Assembly (NCBI GenBank): GCA_022410635.1
Contig: JAJVDF010000019.1
Location: 4,046,497-4,110,496, forward strand
Reading direction: 5' to 3'
Source: Tretioscincus oriximinensis
Taxonomy: Eukaryota > Chordata > Lepidosauria > Squamata > Gymnophthalmidae
DNA length: 64,000 nt
The notes under the pieces are model-generated. The model saw only the letters and a program-made list of their open reading frames with translations. It was not told the DNA's origin and did not search any database. Below, piece after piece: positions 10,690-22,198 of the stretch. The position numbers were made by a program, and so were the translations under genes. Within the stretch, counting starts at the first letter, position 1. Each line of letters begins with the position of its first letter.

Positions 10690-11726
10690 GGCCGAGTTCT
10701 CACAGTGGAGAAAGAAATAGTTTTGACGGCCAGCAAATTAATGCGAATTCACACTGCGAAGTGAATGCAATTCCACCCCGTTTCTGTTGTTCACATAACT
10801 AACAGATTCAGCCCACCCGCACCTTCATAAGCTTGGAGGGAAGGGGCGGAAGCTATGGTAGGGCTTCCTTATTGGGCAAAGCTTGAGGTGGCTCCTCCCA
10901 CCTTCTCCTCTTTGCTTCAGTGCTTCCGGAAGGAGGAGGAGTCAGAGCCCCTGGTGCCTTCGCCTGCTGCTTCTGCTGTAGGCAACCAGAGCAGCTCAGT
11001 GGGACCTGAAGAGCAGCTGGTGTTGAGCAGGAGCAGGATGCACCCAGTAAGGAGGAGCTCTTCTCCATCACATCTGTTGGCATCCTGGCCCTGAGTGGGC
11101 GATCGGGGAGGTGGGTGGGTGGTGAAGATAAAGCACTGCAGGAGAGAAACTGGGGGCCTGTAACTACATCTGCCTGTAGGAAGGAGGAAAGGACAAAGGA
11201 TGTACCTGATGTGCTGGGCTTGAGCTTCGTCCTTCTGCCTGCCTAACCTGGGTCTTCCCTGGGCCTGGAGGGAGGTGCTCCTGGCTTGCCCCGCAGCATA
11301 AGGGACTGGATCGATTGCCTGGCTGCTGCTTCCTTCCACTCAGAGGCAGATGGAAAGAAAAATTATATAAAAACAATGCTGCCTTATCAGCAGTAGGTGC
11401 AGTAGTCAAGAACAATCCCTCTTGGCACTTCCCCCACCAGTGGTCATTAACTAGGGCAACATGAGCAACTCTTCCCTCCTTGAGCCCAAATCAGACACAA
11501 CATCTTTCTCACAAATGTGCTCCCACTATGGACAAGCCTGTAGCCAGTGTACATTTAGCGCAAATTGGAAAAAGAGGCACCTGTGTCGGATTTGAGGGTC
11601 AATTCCATTTCGGCAACATGTGGCATGGTGAACAAGATTCCACTTTGGATTTAATGGAAACCTCATGTGTCAATGGAAAACTACTCCACTTTTACCTCCG
11701 TTGTTTCCCCTCGTGAGAACCTGGCC
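10690..11726. mobile_element. 1.04-kb non-autonomous DNA element with TAA duplication (Harbinger-like?)
   Basis: The ends are inverted: GGCCGAGTTCTCACAGTGGA on the left, and on the right the complement of GGCCAGGTTCTCACGAGGGG. Each end is flanked by TAA (10,687-10,689 and 11,727-11,729), the 3-bp TWA duplication typical of PIF/Harbinger elements. The interior is GC-rich from 10,830 to 11,330 and unlike its AT-rich surroundings. The longest frame inside (140 codons, minus) is Ser/Pro-rich and shows no transposase or Myb-like domain. The class is inferred from three bases of duplication plus the inverted ends. Confidence 0.5.
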
Positions 11727-11729
11727 TAA

Positions 11730-13272
11730 GTTTCCCCAAATCTGCTGCCATTTAGAGAAAAGCTTGTAATTTAGGGAGTGGAATTATAGTTAAACAACTT
11801 TTGAAGATAACATCGATCCTCTTGTTTATTTGTTTAATTTTCTTTTCCAAGCCTTGGTGGAGGAAAGGAATGGTGGGGAGAGCAGCTTTGATTTGAAAAT
11901 AGACACTTTTGACAAGCAGTCAGTCTTGCTGCTTAGATACCAATGCATTCAAGGCTACCTTCTGTCTTCTGTACTGGTTAATGAATAAAGATGTTCTCCA
12001 TACTCATCCATAAAGATTCATCTGACTCCAGCATTGCTGAAAACACAGAAGGTCTTTCCTAACGTCTGAAAATTCAGTAAATCAGAGCAGGATAAAAACA
12101 TCAAAACAGATTTATCAAGTGTGGGCATCACATGACATGGAAATTATGACCAACATTACTTCCTTCTGTAACAGGCAACAAACTCAGTTTTGACATTTGT
12201 TACTTTACAAGTTAAATTAGTGCTCAGGGAGCAGCTCCTGCAGGATTAACAAAATGCAGAAATGTTATAAAAAGTAATACAGAAGATAATCTCCTGTAAC
12301 TCAGTGGAGCACTTAGTGACTTGTTCAATAAATACTGAGTTTGGTTGAATGAAGATCTCAAATTATCTTCCCATAGACTTAATATACGTTATGTGTAATC
12401 TGAGGTGACAGATTAGAGGCAACCTTTAGTTTTTTACTATATTGTATACAAGCATACATTGAAAGAGTATCAGGTGAGATCTTTTCTGTCATAGAAAATG
12501 TAGTTTACATTTAAATTTGGTAGTCATTAGTCCCTCCCTCCTCCTTGCTGACCACCTGACAATAGCAGCATGTTTCTTTAACTCAGGAAAATAAAAACAA
12601 TATGATAAACTTCTCTTTTCAGTTCCCTAAAGCAATTGGCATCATTCCCCACCTTACTCTTTTTCTTAGTGTGAATGTTTCTCGCATACAAGGGTAAGGC
12701 AATTGTTTTGCAAGCGCCGTAATGCATTTTGCAAATCTTTTGTAAGAATGAGAAACAGCAAGCAAACCAAAGGGAAGCAAGGAAACGACTGTTTCCCAAT
12801 TCATCCAGTTATGCCTGGCTCTGCTGGAATTAAATGGGATGTGTAACAATAATAATAATAACGTTAATCTGAGAGATAGTGAAGCCAGCTGCTAACCTCC
12901 TTAAAGCCTTCAGCAGAGGACTAACAATTTGATAGCTTTAGGTACTTCCAATCTGGAAAGATCAATATTTAACAAACAAAGTAAACTAAGGTTAAAAATA
13001 AACTGGCAAGACTCATTTAAGGAGGCAGGGATTGCTTCTTTCTTTGTCCTCCCCCCACCCCCACCATGCTATGTTCCATCAAAGTTGACATCAATGATTC
13101 TGGCCACGCTTTTACTTAAAAACTCTTTGTGGTCTGAAGAATGGGGTTTAGTTCAGAAAAAAAATGGATTAAACTCATTCTTCAGGACTGAAGATGGATT
13201 GAAAAAGATTTATAAATTAAGGCATGACCAGGGCCAATGTTTTGAAAGTTATCAGTGCCCTTTTGCCAATTG
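11730..13272. other. Unannotated, apparently non-repetitive sequence
   Basis: No repeat family recognised. A stretch at about 12,170-12,410 looks complex and non-repetitive. A short AATAAT run lies at 12,846-12,861. Frames of up to 122 codons (12,929-13,297) have no domain. Confidence 0.35.
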
Positions 13273-13696
13273 GGCTGCATCCAGACAGGGTCAGTAATCT
13301 GCTTGCAAGTCAAATTTGTGTTGCATTTTCCTCAGCAGGTTGTTCTATAAATAGACAGATTTCACGTTTTAGAGCCAATGATCTGGATTACTGGTATACT
13401 AGGAAAACCAACTGTCAAACCTCTATATATATTGTGAAAAGTCTGTGATGTGTCGATAGTTCTAGTGAGAAACTGTGAGTGAGAAATAAATTAACAGCAG
13501 ACTATCCAATAGCATTTTAAAGGAGGGACTACTGTACTTCTTATGACAACCAGCAAACAACATGGCTGCCAGAAGAATCCCACTTGTCAGAAGCTGACAG
13601 AATGATAAATCCTGGGATATACTGTAGATTAATGTGGTAAACTGATAAACTGGATTATCAGGCATTTCTGAAATAAACAAGTGTTGTGGATGCAGC
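13273..13696 (+). mobile_element. Family E non-autonomous DNA-like repeat, copy 1
   Basis: A 424-bp element starting GGCTGCATCCAGACAGGGTC and ending GTTGTGGATGCAGC, so the outer 10 bp or so are inverted copies (GGCTGCATCC and GGATGCAGC). It shares an internal block (CAATAGCATTTTAAAGGAGG, then GGGACTACTGTA) with copies at 32,200, 38,090, 38,964 and 61,320. No coding potential. No clear target duplication, so the superfamily is open. Confidence 0.6.
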
Positions 13697-15410
13697 ATTA
13701 ATGTTGTTCTGGGATAAATTTTGGACTACAGCACTACTACCACCATCACGCTTCATCACTGGATGAAGCATGGGCCAGAACAGGGTGTCCCAAATGTCAT
13801 TCTAGTCTAGTGTAGCTGAAGACCCCGATGAAGAGGTCTACAATAAATCAAGGACCAGTATATCAGACCATGACACAACCTATGATATAGTATACCACAG
13901 AAGACCTTTTCCAGCAGCACTCCAGGAAATACTATTGGAAATAAATTTGACCTGAAAATAGTCCAACTGAAAACTCTTAGAGTCTCTTTCTTTTAAACCT
14001 TCAGTTCATCTTCAGTCCTAAAGAATAAGCTTAACAGAGGACTGAAGATGAAAAGAAGATTCAAAGTAAAGATGAGATCACAGTCTAGGAATCTTGGTGC
14101 TATCTCCAAGGGCTATCTGGATATAACAGTTAAGCTTGAATATGGTACTATATCTCTGTTCAGTTCCAGCGTGAAATGAGTTGCTTGTCATGGGACTGAG
14201 TATTCCACTTTGCTTTGGGATATGAGGGCAGGGACTCTGGAAATGGTTCCCCAAGCTACTGTTTTGTCACTTCTCAAGCATAGCAAGTTTAGTTTCTCAC
14301 TTTTATGATAACATTTCTGCAAAAGACTTTCATAATGTGGAGAGCATTCTATAGTTTTCAAATGAACTGGTGATAGCTCTTGACATTTTAAATGACAAAG
14401 TAAGAGATTCACCAGTGAGTCTTCATCTATATTTAAGTCAATCAGTGGAATTTACTAGAGAACTCAAGGGCATTTTCATTTTTCAAATGAGAAAACATCT
14501 GTTCTTGCTTTCTATGTTAAAGGATACTATCCTGGGGTGTCATTTAAAATAATTTGTGCTCTGTACCAAGGAATTCTGTGCTAAAAATCAGTGCAGAGTA
14601 ATGATAATTGATTCTGTATTATGTCCTTACAGGGAATCAATAGCCCCTAAAATAGAGCTGTTAATTTCTTTTTGAAACAACTTGATTTTCCTTTTCCCTT
14701 TAAAAATTATTATTGGCTCCCAGAGCAGACCGATCATGCTGATAAATTGCTTATCTTGTATATTTTTCAGTAGGAGGAGTAAAATGACTTCCACCTGTTA
14801 TTATTTAGAAACTAATGAAATACCTGCCATTAGACATTAGGGTGGGGATGTTTGGGTTTTCAGTGCTGATGAAATGTACTAGGAATGTATAAGATGCAAA
14901 TACAAATGAGAAAGCAAAACAGTAATTTTAGACAAAATGGAAGTTCTATCCTAAGTACCATCATAACAGCATTGTGAATCAAAAATATGCAAACAACTTG
15001 CATTAAAATGTGTCTCCTTGTTGATCACACTGCAATTTAGAACTGGTTGGGCCATAAGTTGTATTCAAACAGTAGAAAATAGGCATGCCCCTTGGTCTCA
15101 GTGGAAAAACATTTCTTCTCCAAAATGTACCAAGCCCTCAGTCTCCTCTTTGATATTGAAATGATGGCAGGGAAGCTGACAAATTTTCTGTTTAGCAGTT
15201 GCTCCAAAATGGTGACTAAGATCTCAAGGCTGAGACAGATTGCTCTGAGCTAAAACTAGACTAGCCCCAGTGCTGGCCCTGAAGCACATCTGACCATCTG
15301 AGCCAGCCTGCATGAACTTTGAAGGCCAGGAACAAAGAAGACTGGCTTTGGAGGCCCTGAAAGACCCATTTTGGTGCACCAACAAAATAGTTCTAGTAGT
15401 CTCAAACATG
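13697..15410. other. Unannotated sequence with a perfect short inverted repeat
   Basis: Mostly AT-rich and complex. The inverted repeat at 14,005-14,052 is listed separately. A non-repetitive stretch at about 14,690-14,860 is a possible conserved element. No gene is supported. Confidence 0.35.
14005..14052. repeat. Perfect 15-bp inverted repeat
   Basis: TTCATCTTCAGTCCT at 14,005-14,019 and its exact complement at 14,038-14,052 are separated by 18 bp. The core GGACTGAAGATG also occurs at 13,186-13,197. Confidence 0.75.
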
Positions 15411-15710
15411 GAAGAAGAACTGGGTTCTTATACCCCGCTTTTCTCCCCTTTCAAAGGGACTCAAAGCAGCTTACAAGGGTATTTTTGCCCGAAGGCTTAT
15501 ATTCTATCTTCCCCACCAGACTCTGGTGGTTCCCATGTATCTACTTGCAGTCAGTTGCAATTTCTTGCAATTCTTGCTTTCGAATAGCTGGGTTGGCTAG
15601 AGCTACAGGCTAGTGGAAGGTGCTCACCTCTCCCCACGTCCCACACAGGGCTTCGAAACCCCATCTCCCAGCTGAGAGGCGAATTCCTAAGCCACTTAGC
15701 TATCCGTGCC
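15411..15710 (-). mobile_element. tRNA-derived SINE with L2-like tail, copy 1
   Basis: Read on the minus strand, the head is tRNA-like. It contains an A-box-like TAGCT-AGTGGCTTAGGAA block and a B-box-like GGTTTCGAAGC, as needed for RNA polymerase III. A family-specific body follows (GATACATGGGAACCACCAGA), then a tail containing GCTTTGAGTCCCTTTGAAAG and GCGGGGTATAAGAAC, ending in TTC repeats. SINEs have no protein and use a partner LINE's reverse transcriptase. The tail's likeness to L2 endings suggests L2 as partner (inference). Confidence 0.85.
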
Positions 15711-17825
15711 TTCTGCTTGCCTCTGTGGTTCCAGACTAGGCCTAGCTAATCTATCTGCAAACCTTGATTGTGAGCGCTATCACTCCATATCCTTACAGAT
15801 GGCACAAATCAATAGAGTGTATGATCTCCTATATACTTCAACGACATGCCAAAGGAAAACACATTGTAATTCCCTTTCTGATTCTGCTTTAGCGGCAGTG
15901 CAGAAAGGCCTGAAGTGAAAGAAAGAAGTAGCATTATTGGGGGGAGGGAGGGATTTGGGGTTACTATTGTTCTTATTGTTAATGAGGTTGGCTACGTAAA
16001 CAAAGGAGAACAGTAGTGTTGGTAAATGACATCAGAGAAAGTCATTAGCATACTTGGGATATCTTAAGTCTAACCCTACTGTAACATTTTTTAACCAGAG
16101 TATACTGTGTTGTGCCATCAAAATCTGTGCTGTGTGTATTCGCAGGTGCACAGGGGCAAATGACACATTCAGGAATTTCATGCTGAGAAAATCCCCAGGT
16201 GTCCAACCACAGATGCCTCCCACCAGTAAGATCAGCACACATTCTAATCTTAGGACTGCTGCTGCTCTGTTGTGAATAGCAAGATGATTGTTTACAGCGC
16301 TAGGACGGTGTGCCTCTAGACGCATCCTGACTTCCTATAAGAGTCAGGAAAGCATCCGACCCTACAGTATTTTGTTGCAAGGCTCTGTTTCCATTGAGGC
16401 CATTGTTCCCACAGTCTGGATGGAAATATTTATTGTTCAATTATGCCTGACTGCATTGTGGTGACATTTTATGTACTCGGAGCGTTCACTCAATTGCACT
16501 GTTGTTAATCCAGCTGCTGTAAACATTCTGTCACATACTAGAGGAAAATGTTACTGAAAGGTTTTAAAGGCAGTGCAGCATTATGTAGTCAAATGGGTTT
16601 AGAAAGCAACCTTGCAAGTTCCCTATCTCCATGCTGTGACAGCATTAGACTTTGTACCTCCACCGAAAAAAAAAGTAAATGAAGAAACACATGGTAGATT
16701 CTTCCAGTAATGGAAGTTGACAGCTCTGCTAAATTACACATGTAGCTAGATTCATTGGAACATGGTAAGGTCGCTAACCCTTTTCAATCTACCACAACAA
16801 AAGGGGTTGTGAAAAATTGACTGCCACTCTTCACCAAGGAAATAAATGTCTATTTACTTGTAGAAATCTGGTCAACTGGGGTAGGTGCGTATAGAGAATT
16901 ATACCAATGAATTATACAAGTGTATGAATCAGCTCTTTTCTGTGCTCAGCGTTTTAGTGACTGGAAGCTTGCACAGCGATGGAGTCTGGAGTCACAGCGT
17001 TTTGATGTTTTAAGATCGCTTTATGCATCAAATGTAGTTCTTTTATTGTCAAACACTGTCCACAAATGTGCAACAAAGTGCAGTTTCAAAGAATAAATAT
17101 TAAAAAAGCATTGAGCAACTGAAGTCTACTTGAGAGAGGGGAAAAATTCTCTAAAACAGTTATGAACGTTCTTGGAGGTCTCCCGGCACCTATATTTTCA
17201 GCCCAAGACCTAAGGTACATGATAGGCAAAATGTGTGGTGGCATTTCACATGTCTTCTTTCACACTTATTTTTAAACTCAGAAGCAGCAAATACCCCATT
17301 TTAGGGTTACCGAAAACCCGAATAGAAGGCTTTTTTTTTTACTTTAATGGGTGTGGAAAAGAGGAATGTTCACCAGGTGTAGCTTATGACTGAAAACCAT
17401 TAAAGTTTCTGTGGAAATTTATGACACACTTGTTTTTTTCTGATACTTGCTTTTTAGTTTCCCAATTTTTATTTAATTCTGTTTTTAACAAGCTCTAGCA
17501 CATATTTTACCTATCATTAATTAAATGTTCTCTGTTCTTTTCTTCTCCTTTGTGCCCAGAGGTTTCATCCTTTTCACAGCTGAATGTATCATTCCTATTT
17601 TGCTTATTTCTTCTGTCTTTCTAGTGTTCAGCCAAATCTATGTACATGTTTACACAACTGAGGGAACCTCCGTGCCTTTACAAAAAGGTGAAGGGTCTGT
17701 TCACCTATCACAAATGCTTTCCTCAAAGCCTGCCAGTTAATAAACACTTTATAGCACTAGAGAAAAAGAATGTAATGGGGAAAGGGGGGTTTGTATGACA
17801 GAGTGGGGCTGAGTATGGAGTAGTA
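15711..17825. other. Unannotated sequence, possibly including conserved non-coding DNA
   Basis: No repeat recognised. The span 16,380-16,650 is complex, with ATTGTT, CAATTA and CAGCTG-TGTAAAC-like sites, and could be regulatory, though I cannot show conservation. Frames up to 97 codons have no domain. Confidence 0.3.
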
Positions 17826-17830
17826 CCAGG

Positions 17831-17873
17831 TGTGTTTGTGTTTGTGTGTGTGAGAGAGAGAGAGAGAGAGGAG
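17831..17873. repeat. (TG)n followed by (AG)n microsatellite
   Basis: TGTGTTTGTG repeats pass directly into about nine AG dinucleotides. Confidence 0.85.
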
Positions 17874-18679
17874 GGAATTTTCTCCTCATCATTGCTCTCT
17901 GTCTGTTTTGTTCCTTAGGTTTTTGGCAGACACAGAATGAGAGAAACAGTTAACAAAATACAAGCTCTTGATTGCAGGCTCCTTTCTTGCAGAAGAAAAC
18001 AGCTGGGGTTCTAGCCCAGCTGCACTGTACATCTAAAAAACATCAACAATCTTCCCTGAAAAGGAAGATTCAACATTCCAGCAAAAGGGAACCTACACTG
18101 GTGCTCACATTAAAGCTGACTGAGAATCCTCCTCCCTTGACTCCCAAGTGGATAAAATCCACTCTGCAAAAATTGTGAGCAATATTAGGGCTACAATAAA
18201 ATGCAGAGAGATTTTAAATGTGATCCTAGCAGACCTTGAGTGCAACTAAGGTTATAGGTTTAGCTGCCTTCTCAGAGTACACAATTAACATTGCATGACA
18301 CAGCAGGGAAGTATTCACTATGCATACACAAAACCCCAACACTTTGTATAAAGGTGCATTCCATATGGGTATACAAGGGTAGGATTTCAGCTGTTAAAAC
18401 TGCTGATGAGGCTTTATTTGTGACAATGCATGAGGGTGGAAAAAATTAAGCACGCCATGCAGCTAATAGCACTGGATGACCTTTATCAGTGTCCCTGTAG
18501 CCCCAAAGGACCTGAAAATGTGCTAACCTCACAGTGCAATGCAGAACATGTTCCTGGTTTGAGTTTTACCAAGAGAAACTTGAATTTTAGCAAGAGAGTG
18601 TGCTGGGTGGGACAGATAAAAGAGTCAGCAGAAAAGGATATGTCAAGGGTGCTAAGAAAATGATTGCACAGTGGCAATT

Positions 18680-18770
18680 CATTTATTATTTATTTATATT
18701 TATACCCCACCCCATACCTGAAGGTCTCAGGGCAGGCCACAGTAAAATAGCAATACAAAATTAACAAATT
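18680..18770 (-). repeat. L2-type LINE 3' tail
   Basis: The complement of the L2-like ending: TATTTATACCCCACCCCATA and then CTGAAGGTCTCAGGGCAGGCC, with the AT-rich simple tail to its left. It matches 24,264-24,325 and 61,175-61,251 in the reverse sense. Confidence 0.65.
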
Positions 18771-18779
18771 AAAAACAGT

Positions 18780-19199
18780 ATAAAAACAATCTTTTTTGTA
18801 ACCTAATTTAATCAATTTATATTTCTACCCTTCTTTCTTGTCTTCATTTTTGAGAAAATGGGACTTTTTGCCTTATGTCCCTTCTATAAACTGAACCATA
18901 ACAAAATGTACTCTGTTCCAATCTGGGGTGAATGGCTCCTTAGCCATCTTTATTCGTATGATGTGTTCCGTGTCAGCCCTAATGCTGAATTTGAAGTTTG
19001 TGCCAGCTTCAGAACTGGATTATCTCTCAATGGCATACAGCGCTCTTGTAGTGTATTGGATCCCATGTTATACTGGACTATAAAGGCATCTCACAAGGGA
19101 TTTATCTAGTATAATACTATCTAGTAGTCCTTGAAAAATAGGTTCACCAGCAGACTGGTCCAGGACACAATTTTAAATTAACCTATCCTGATGTACAAA
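18780..19199. other. Unannotated sequence
   Basis: No feature recognised between the L2 tail and the L1 remnant. Confidence 0.3.
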
Positions 19200-20179
19200 A
19201 CGTCATTAGAATGATCTCCATTCCTTAGCATCATCTACTGAAATTTCTACATTATAATNATTCATCCATATCATCAGCTTATCTAACATCCCATTGGACA
19301 TCCTTTCTGGGATATTCTTAAGCCACAAATTCTTCCGTTTGATGATTTTCAAGATTTGTGATTATCCTCCACTTTCCACATTTCTTTAACAATCTCAGTT
19401 ATCACAAGCCATGCTACCATAACTCCTGACTCTGCTTTTGAATTTCCTTTGCATTCGCCTCTCCTTTTTCCAAAGGTTTTTTAACTTCTCCTTCATTTCA
19501 CTTATCTCATTTTTTACAACTTTAATTTCCTTTCCTGTATCTTTAATCTTAATCATAGGCTACAGCATTTGTAACACCTCCAACATATTCCCCATTTTTT
19601 GGATGGTTATCTCCCGATGGTTCGCCGCCATCTTAACTCTGCTCACCTCTTTTTTCTCATTCACATCTGAGGAGAACTTTTGCAATTACAGTCTGCATAG
19701 TTTTTGAACCCATTTTTGCTCCTCCCCTTGATTCCTTTCCCAGTTTCACTTTTATTTCACTTTTGTTTTCTTTGCATCAGGGAAGGGCTTTGGATCAAAT
19801 GACATCAACTTTTTTACTCTGGAACCTTTGAACATCAGAATCCAATGGGAGTTGTCTCCACGCATCGTTGATGAATTGCTGCATTTGACTGTCCACAGGT
19901 TTTGCTTGTGGCTGTAAATCCATGAGTGGCTCAAGTGAGGATGTTTCCCATTGCCTCTCTGCTCTTTCTGGAATGAAAAATGGAACATCTGCAGCAGATT
20001 GTCATCAAAATGAAAACACTGCCTTTCTATATGATTTTTAGTAATATTCCACTTGTTTTTCATTTCCTCCTAGGTTAAGCTACCCCCCACATTTGAAATA
20101 CTATTTACAATATTGAAGTCAATCTGATCTACTATGTACGGATACACATTTTCTTTTGTCAGTTTAGATGGATCCTTCC
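19200..20179 (-). pseudogene. Old L1-like ORF1 remnant
   Basis: On the minus strand, translation with several stops and shifts gives a Lys/Glu-rich coiled-coil stretch (KNEISEMKEKLKNLWKKERR, about 19,470-19,530) followed by RKNLWLKNIPE-like sequence (about 19,310-19,340). The latter resembles the start of the L1 ORF1p RRM domain. The reading frame is clearly broken. It lies downstream of the ORF2 remnant at 20,846-22,145 on the same strand, so the two are probably separate insertions. An N lies at 19,259. Confidence 0.45.
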
Positions 20180-20187
20180 AGCCTTAA

Positions 20188-20837
20188 TAGGGTTGCCATA
20201 TTTTGGCAGCCCAAAACCAGGACGGGGATGGGGTGGGGGTGCGTGCACGCGCGTACACACACATGTACACACGGACGTGCACACACGGACAAGCGCACAT
20301 GGACGCGTGCACACTTGGACGCTTGTTGTGAGACAGGCAGAACCTCTCTTCTGCCTGTCTCACCACAAGCGTCCGTGTGTGNGCGCGTGTGTGTGCGTAG
20401 CTGCTCCTCTGCTGGAGGCGGGATTTCATGCCTGCTGTCAGGCAAAGCGCGGCAATTCGTCTCCAGCAGAGGAAAAACGCTTGGGTTTGTGACAAGTTTG
20501 TGACAGAGCTGTTCTCCTGTCACANACCCAGGTGTTTTTCCTCTGCTGGAGGCGAGTTGGCGCGCTTTGCCTGACAGCAGGCGCGAAACCCTGCCTCCAG
20601 CAGAGGAGCAGCTACGGCACAATCTGAGGTTCCTTCCAGGACCCCGAAAAGCATTGCTCGGGCTGTAGTCGTCAGCTCTGACGGCTCCTTTGCCTTTAAA
20701 ATCCTGGATTTTTATATTCCCTGATGCAGCATTGGGAATGTAAAAATCCGGGATTTTATCTTAAAATCCGGAGGGGACTATATTTTAGTCCCCAAAACCG
20801 GGATTGTCCTGCCTTCCTGGGACGTATGGCAACCCTA
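20188..20837 (+). mobile_element. Family B multi-hairpin hAT-like element, copy 1
   Basis: A 650-bp element with inverted ends TAGGGTTGCCATA and TATGGCAACCCTA and a perfect 8-bp duplication AGCCTTAA (20,180-20,187 and 20,838-20,845), the hAT hallmark. It is a chain of hairpins: a subterminal one at 20,190-20,212; GGACGCTTGTTGTGAGACAG paired to 20,374; a long one at 20,398-20,614 with about 50-bp arms, nested around another at about 20,459-20,553; and one at 20,697-20,757. Alternating CA/CG-rich DNA fills 20,240-20,310. It interrupts L1 DNA. Frames inside (up to 152 codons) are products of the palindromes. There are single Ns at 20,382 and 20,525. Confidence 0.85.
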
Positions 20838-20845
20838 AGCCTTAA

Positions 20846-22145
20846 CCATTACATTTTGAGCTGCTGATATTATTCTTTCAAATATACTTTCTTGTGCCTC
20901 CATTAGTCTTAGGGGTCTATAGCAGTTAAATATACATATTTCTTTGATTAAGGATACATTTCCTCACAATATTTGATTTATATCTCTTTCCAATTGCCTT
21001 GAGAAGACTTAGACCGTTGCGCACTCCCATACCTCTATTGTTGCACCTAGTTTCCTTCACTTTATTGAATTGGGCTTTTTAATTTTTATTTTACTTATCT
21101 CTGCTTCAACATCCCTGATTGCTAAAGTTGTATCATCTGCCCACATTTTTTGTAGATCTTGAATTGTATCGCCTCTTAATTTTAGTAATAGTTTATGTAT
21201 CTCACTATGGAGTCCCCTGTTCTAATTTTATTTCTAATTATTTGATCCCACTTAGTATCTGTCTGCCTCACTATTCTCTTGATTTGTTGAGATTTGATTG
21301 CCAGTTTTTAATACCCAATATATTCCCGAATTGTTGTATATCCCATGGTTGCCTATTCATGTTATAAAGTTATCATTTTCTTTTAATTTATTTAAAGCAT
21401 TATTGAGCGCCCAGTCTGCCTGAGGATTAATCTTCAGCATTGTGGCTTGTTTTGAGTTATCTACGTTCAATTTATTTTTTCATTTCTTCCAAATTTTAAT
21501 CATTTTTTTTTAAATATAATTTTCTGGTCTATACAGTTGTTCATTTCTGCTTCCATCCTTGTCCATTTTCCCCTACAATACTGCATTTCTAAGAGCCTTT
21601 CGATATGAAAAGCTTCTTGCTAAATTTCTAGGTTAGGTATGCCCCATCCTCTATCTTCTTCTTTGGCGATTATGAGTTTTTTTCTCAATCTAGGTTTTTT
21701 GTTCCCAGTAATCCATATATTGATTTTCCTGTCCCAACCTCTAATGATTTTGAATGGTATGTCGATTGGAAGGATTTGGGGAAGGTACATTATTTTGGGG
21801 ATCATTAATATTTTTAAAGCTCTTATTCTCCCTACTTTTTACTTTCCCATTTCCTCAATTGTTTATCTACTTTTTTCAAAACCTTTTAATAATTTTCCTC
21901 CAGCATTTTACTTATGTTTTATAAATCCAAATATTTAATTTTTTAAATTCCCAATTTTAAACCTGAGTCCCTCTCACCAATAGCTTCTCTGGTGGTGGTG
22001 TGTTAATAAATATTATTTCTGATTTCCCCATATTTATGTATAGCCCTGATTGTTTCTTAAATTTTTCAAGTAATGTTACATACATTAAACATTTTTGCCT
22101 TTTATTTTTGTTCTTTCCATGTATTATCTCAATAAAATAAAAAAT
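20846..22145 (-). pseudogene. L1 LINE ORF2 C-terminal remnant
   Basis: Minus-strand translation contains KKQSGLYINMGKSEII (about 22,020-22,070), like the L1 SGLKINWEKSE block after the RT active site. It also contains PKIMYLPQILPIDIPFKIIR and KLIIAKEEDRGWGIPNLEI (21,620-21,800), like the L1 PKLLYLFQ-LPI and KEEGGLGLPNL blocks. ORF2p supplies the endonuclease and reverse transcriptase of L1. Here only the region after the RT core survives, with many stops. The L1 DNA continues beyond the family B insertion at 20,188-20,837. Confidence 0.75.
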
Positions 22146-22198
22146 AAAGGAACAACACTTGACTAGGCAGGTCTAGATAACATGGTATTCTTTACCTT

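Noticed and set aside
10917..11339. 140-codon minus frame within the GC-rich element
   Set aside because: High-GC open frame without a domain, start context or splice evidence. Kept only as a finding about the element.
20164..20622. Overlapping Cys/Arg/His-rich frames of 99-152 codons on both strands
   Set aside because: They mirror the hairpins and CA/CG repeats of the family B element and include N positions.
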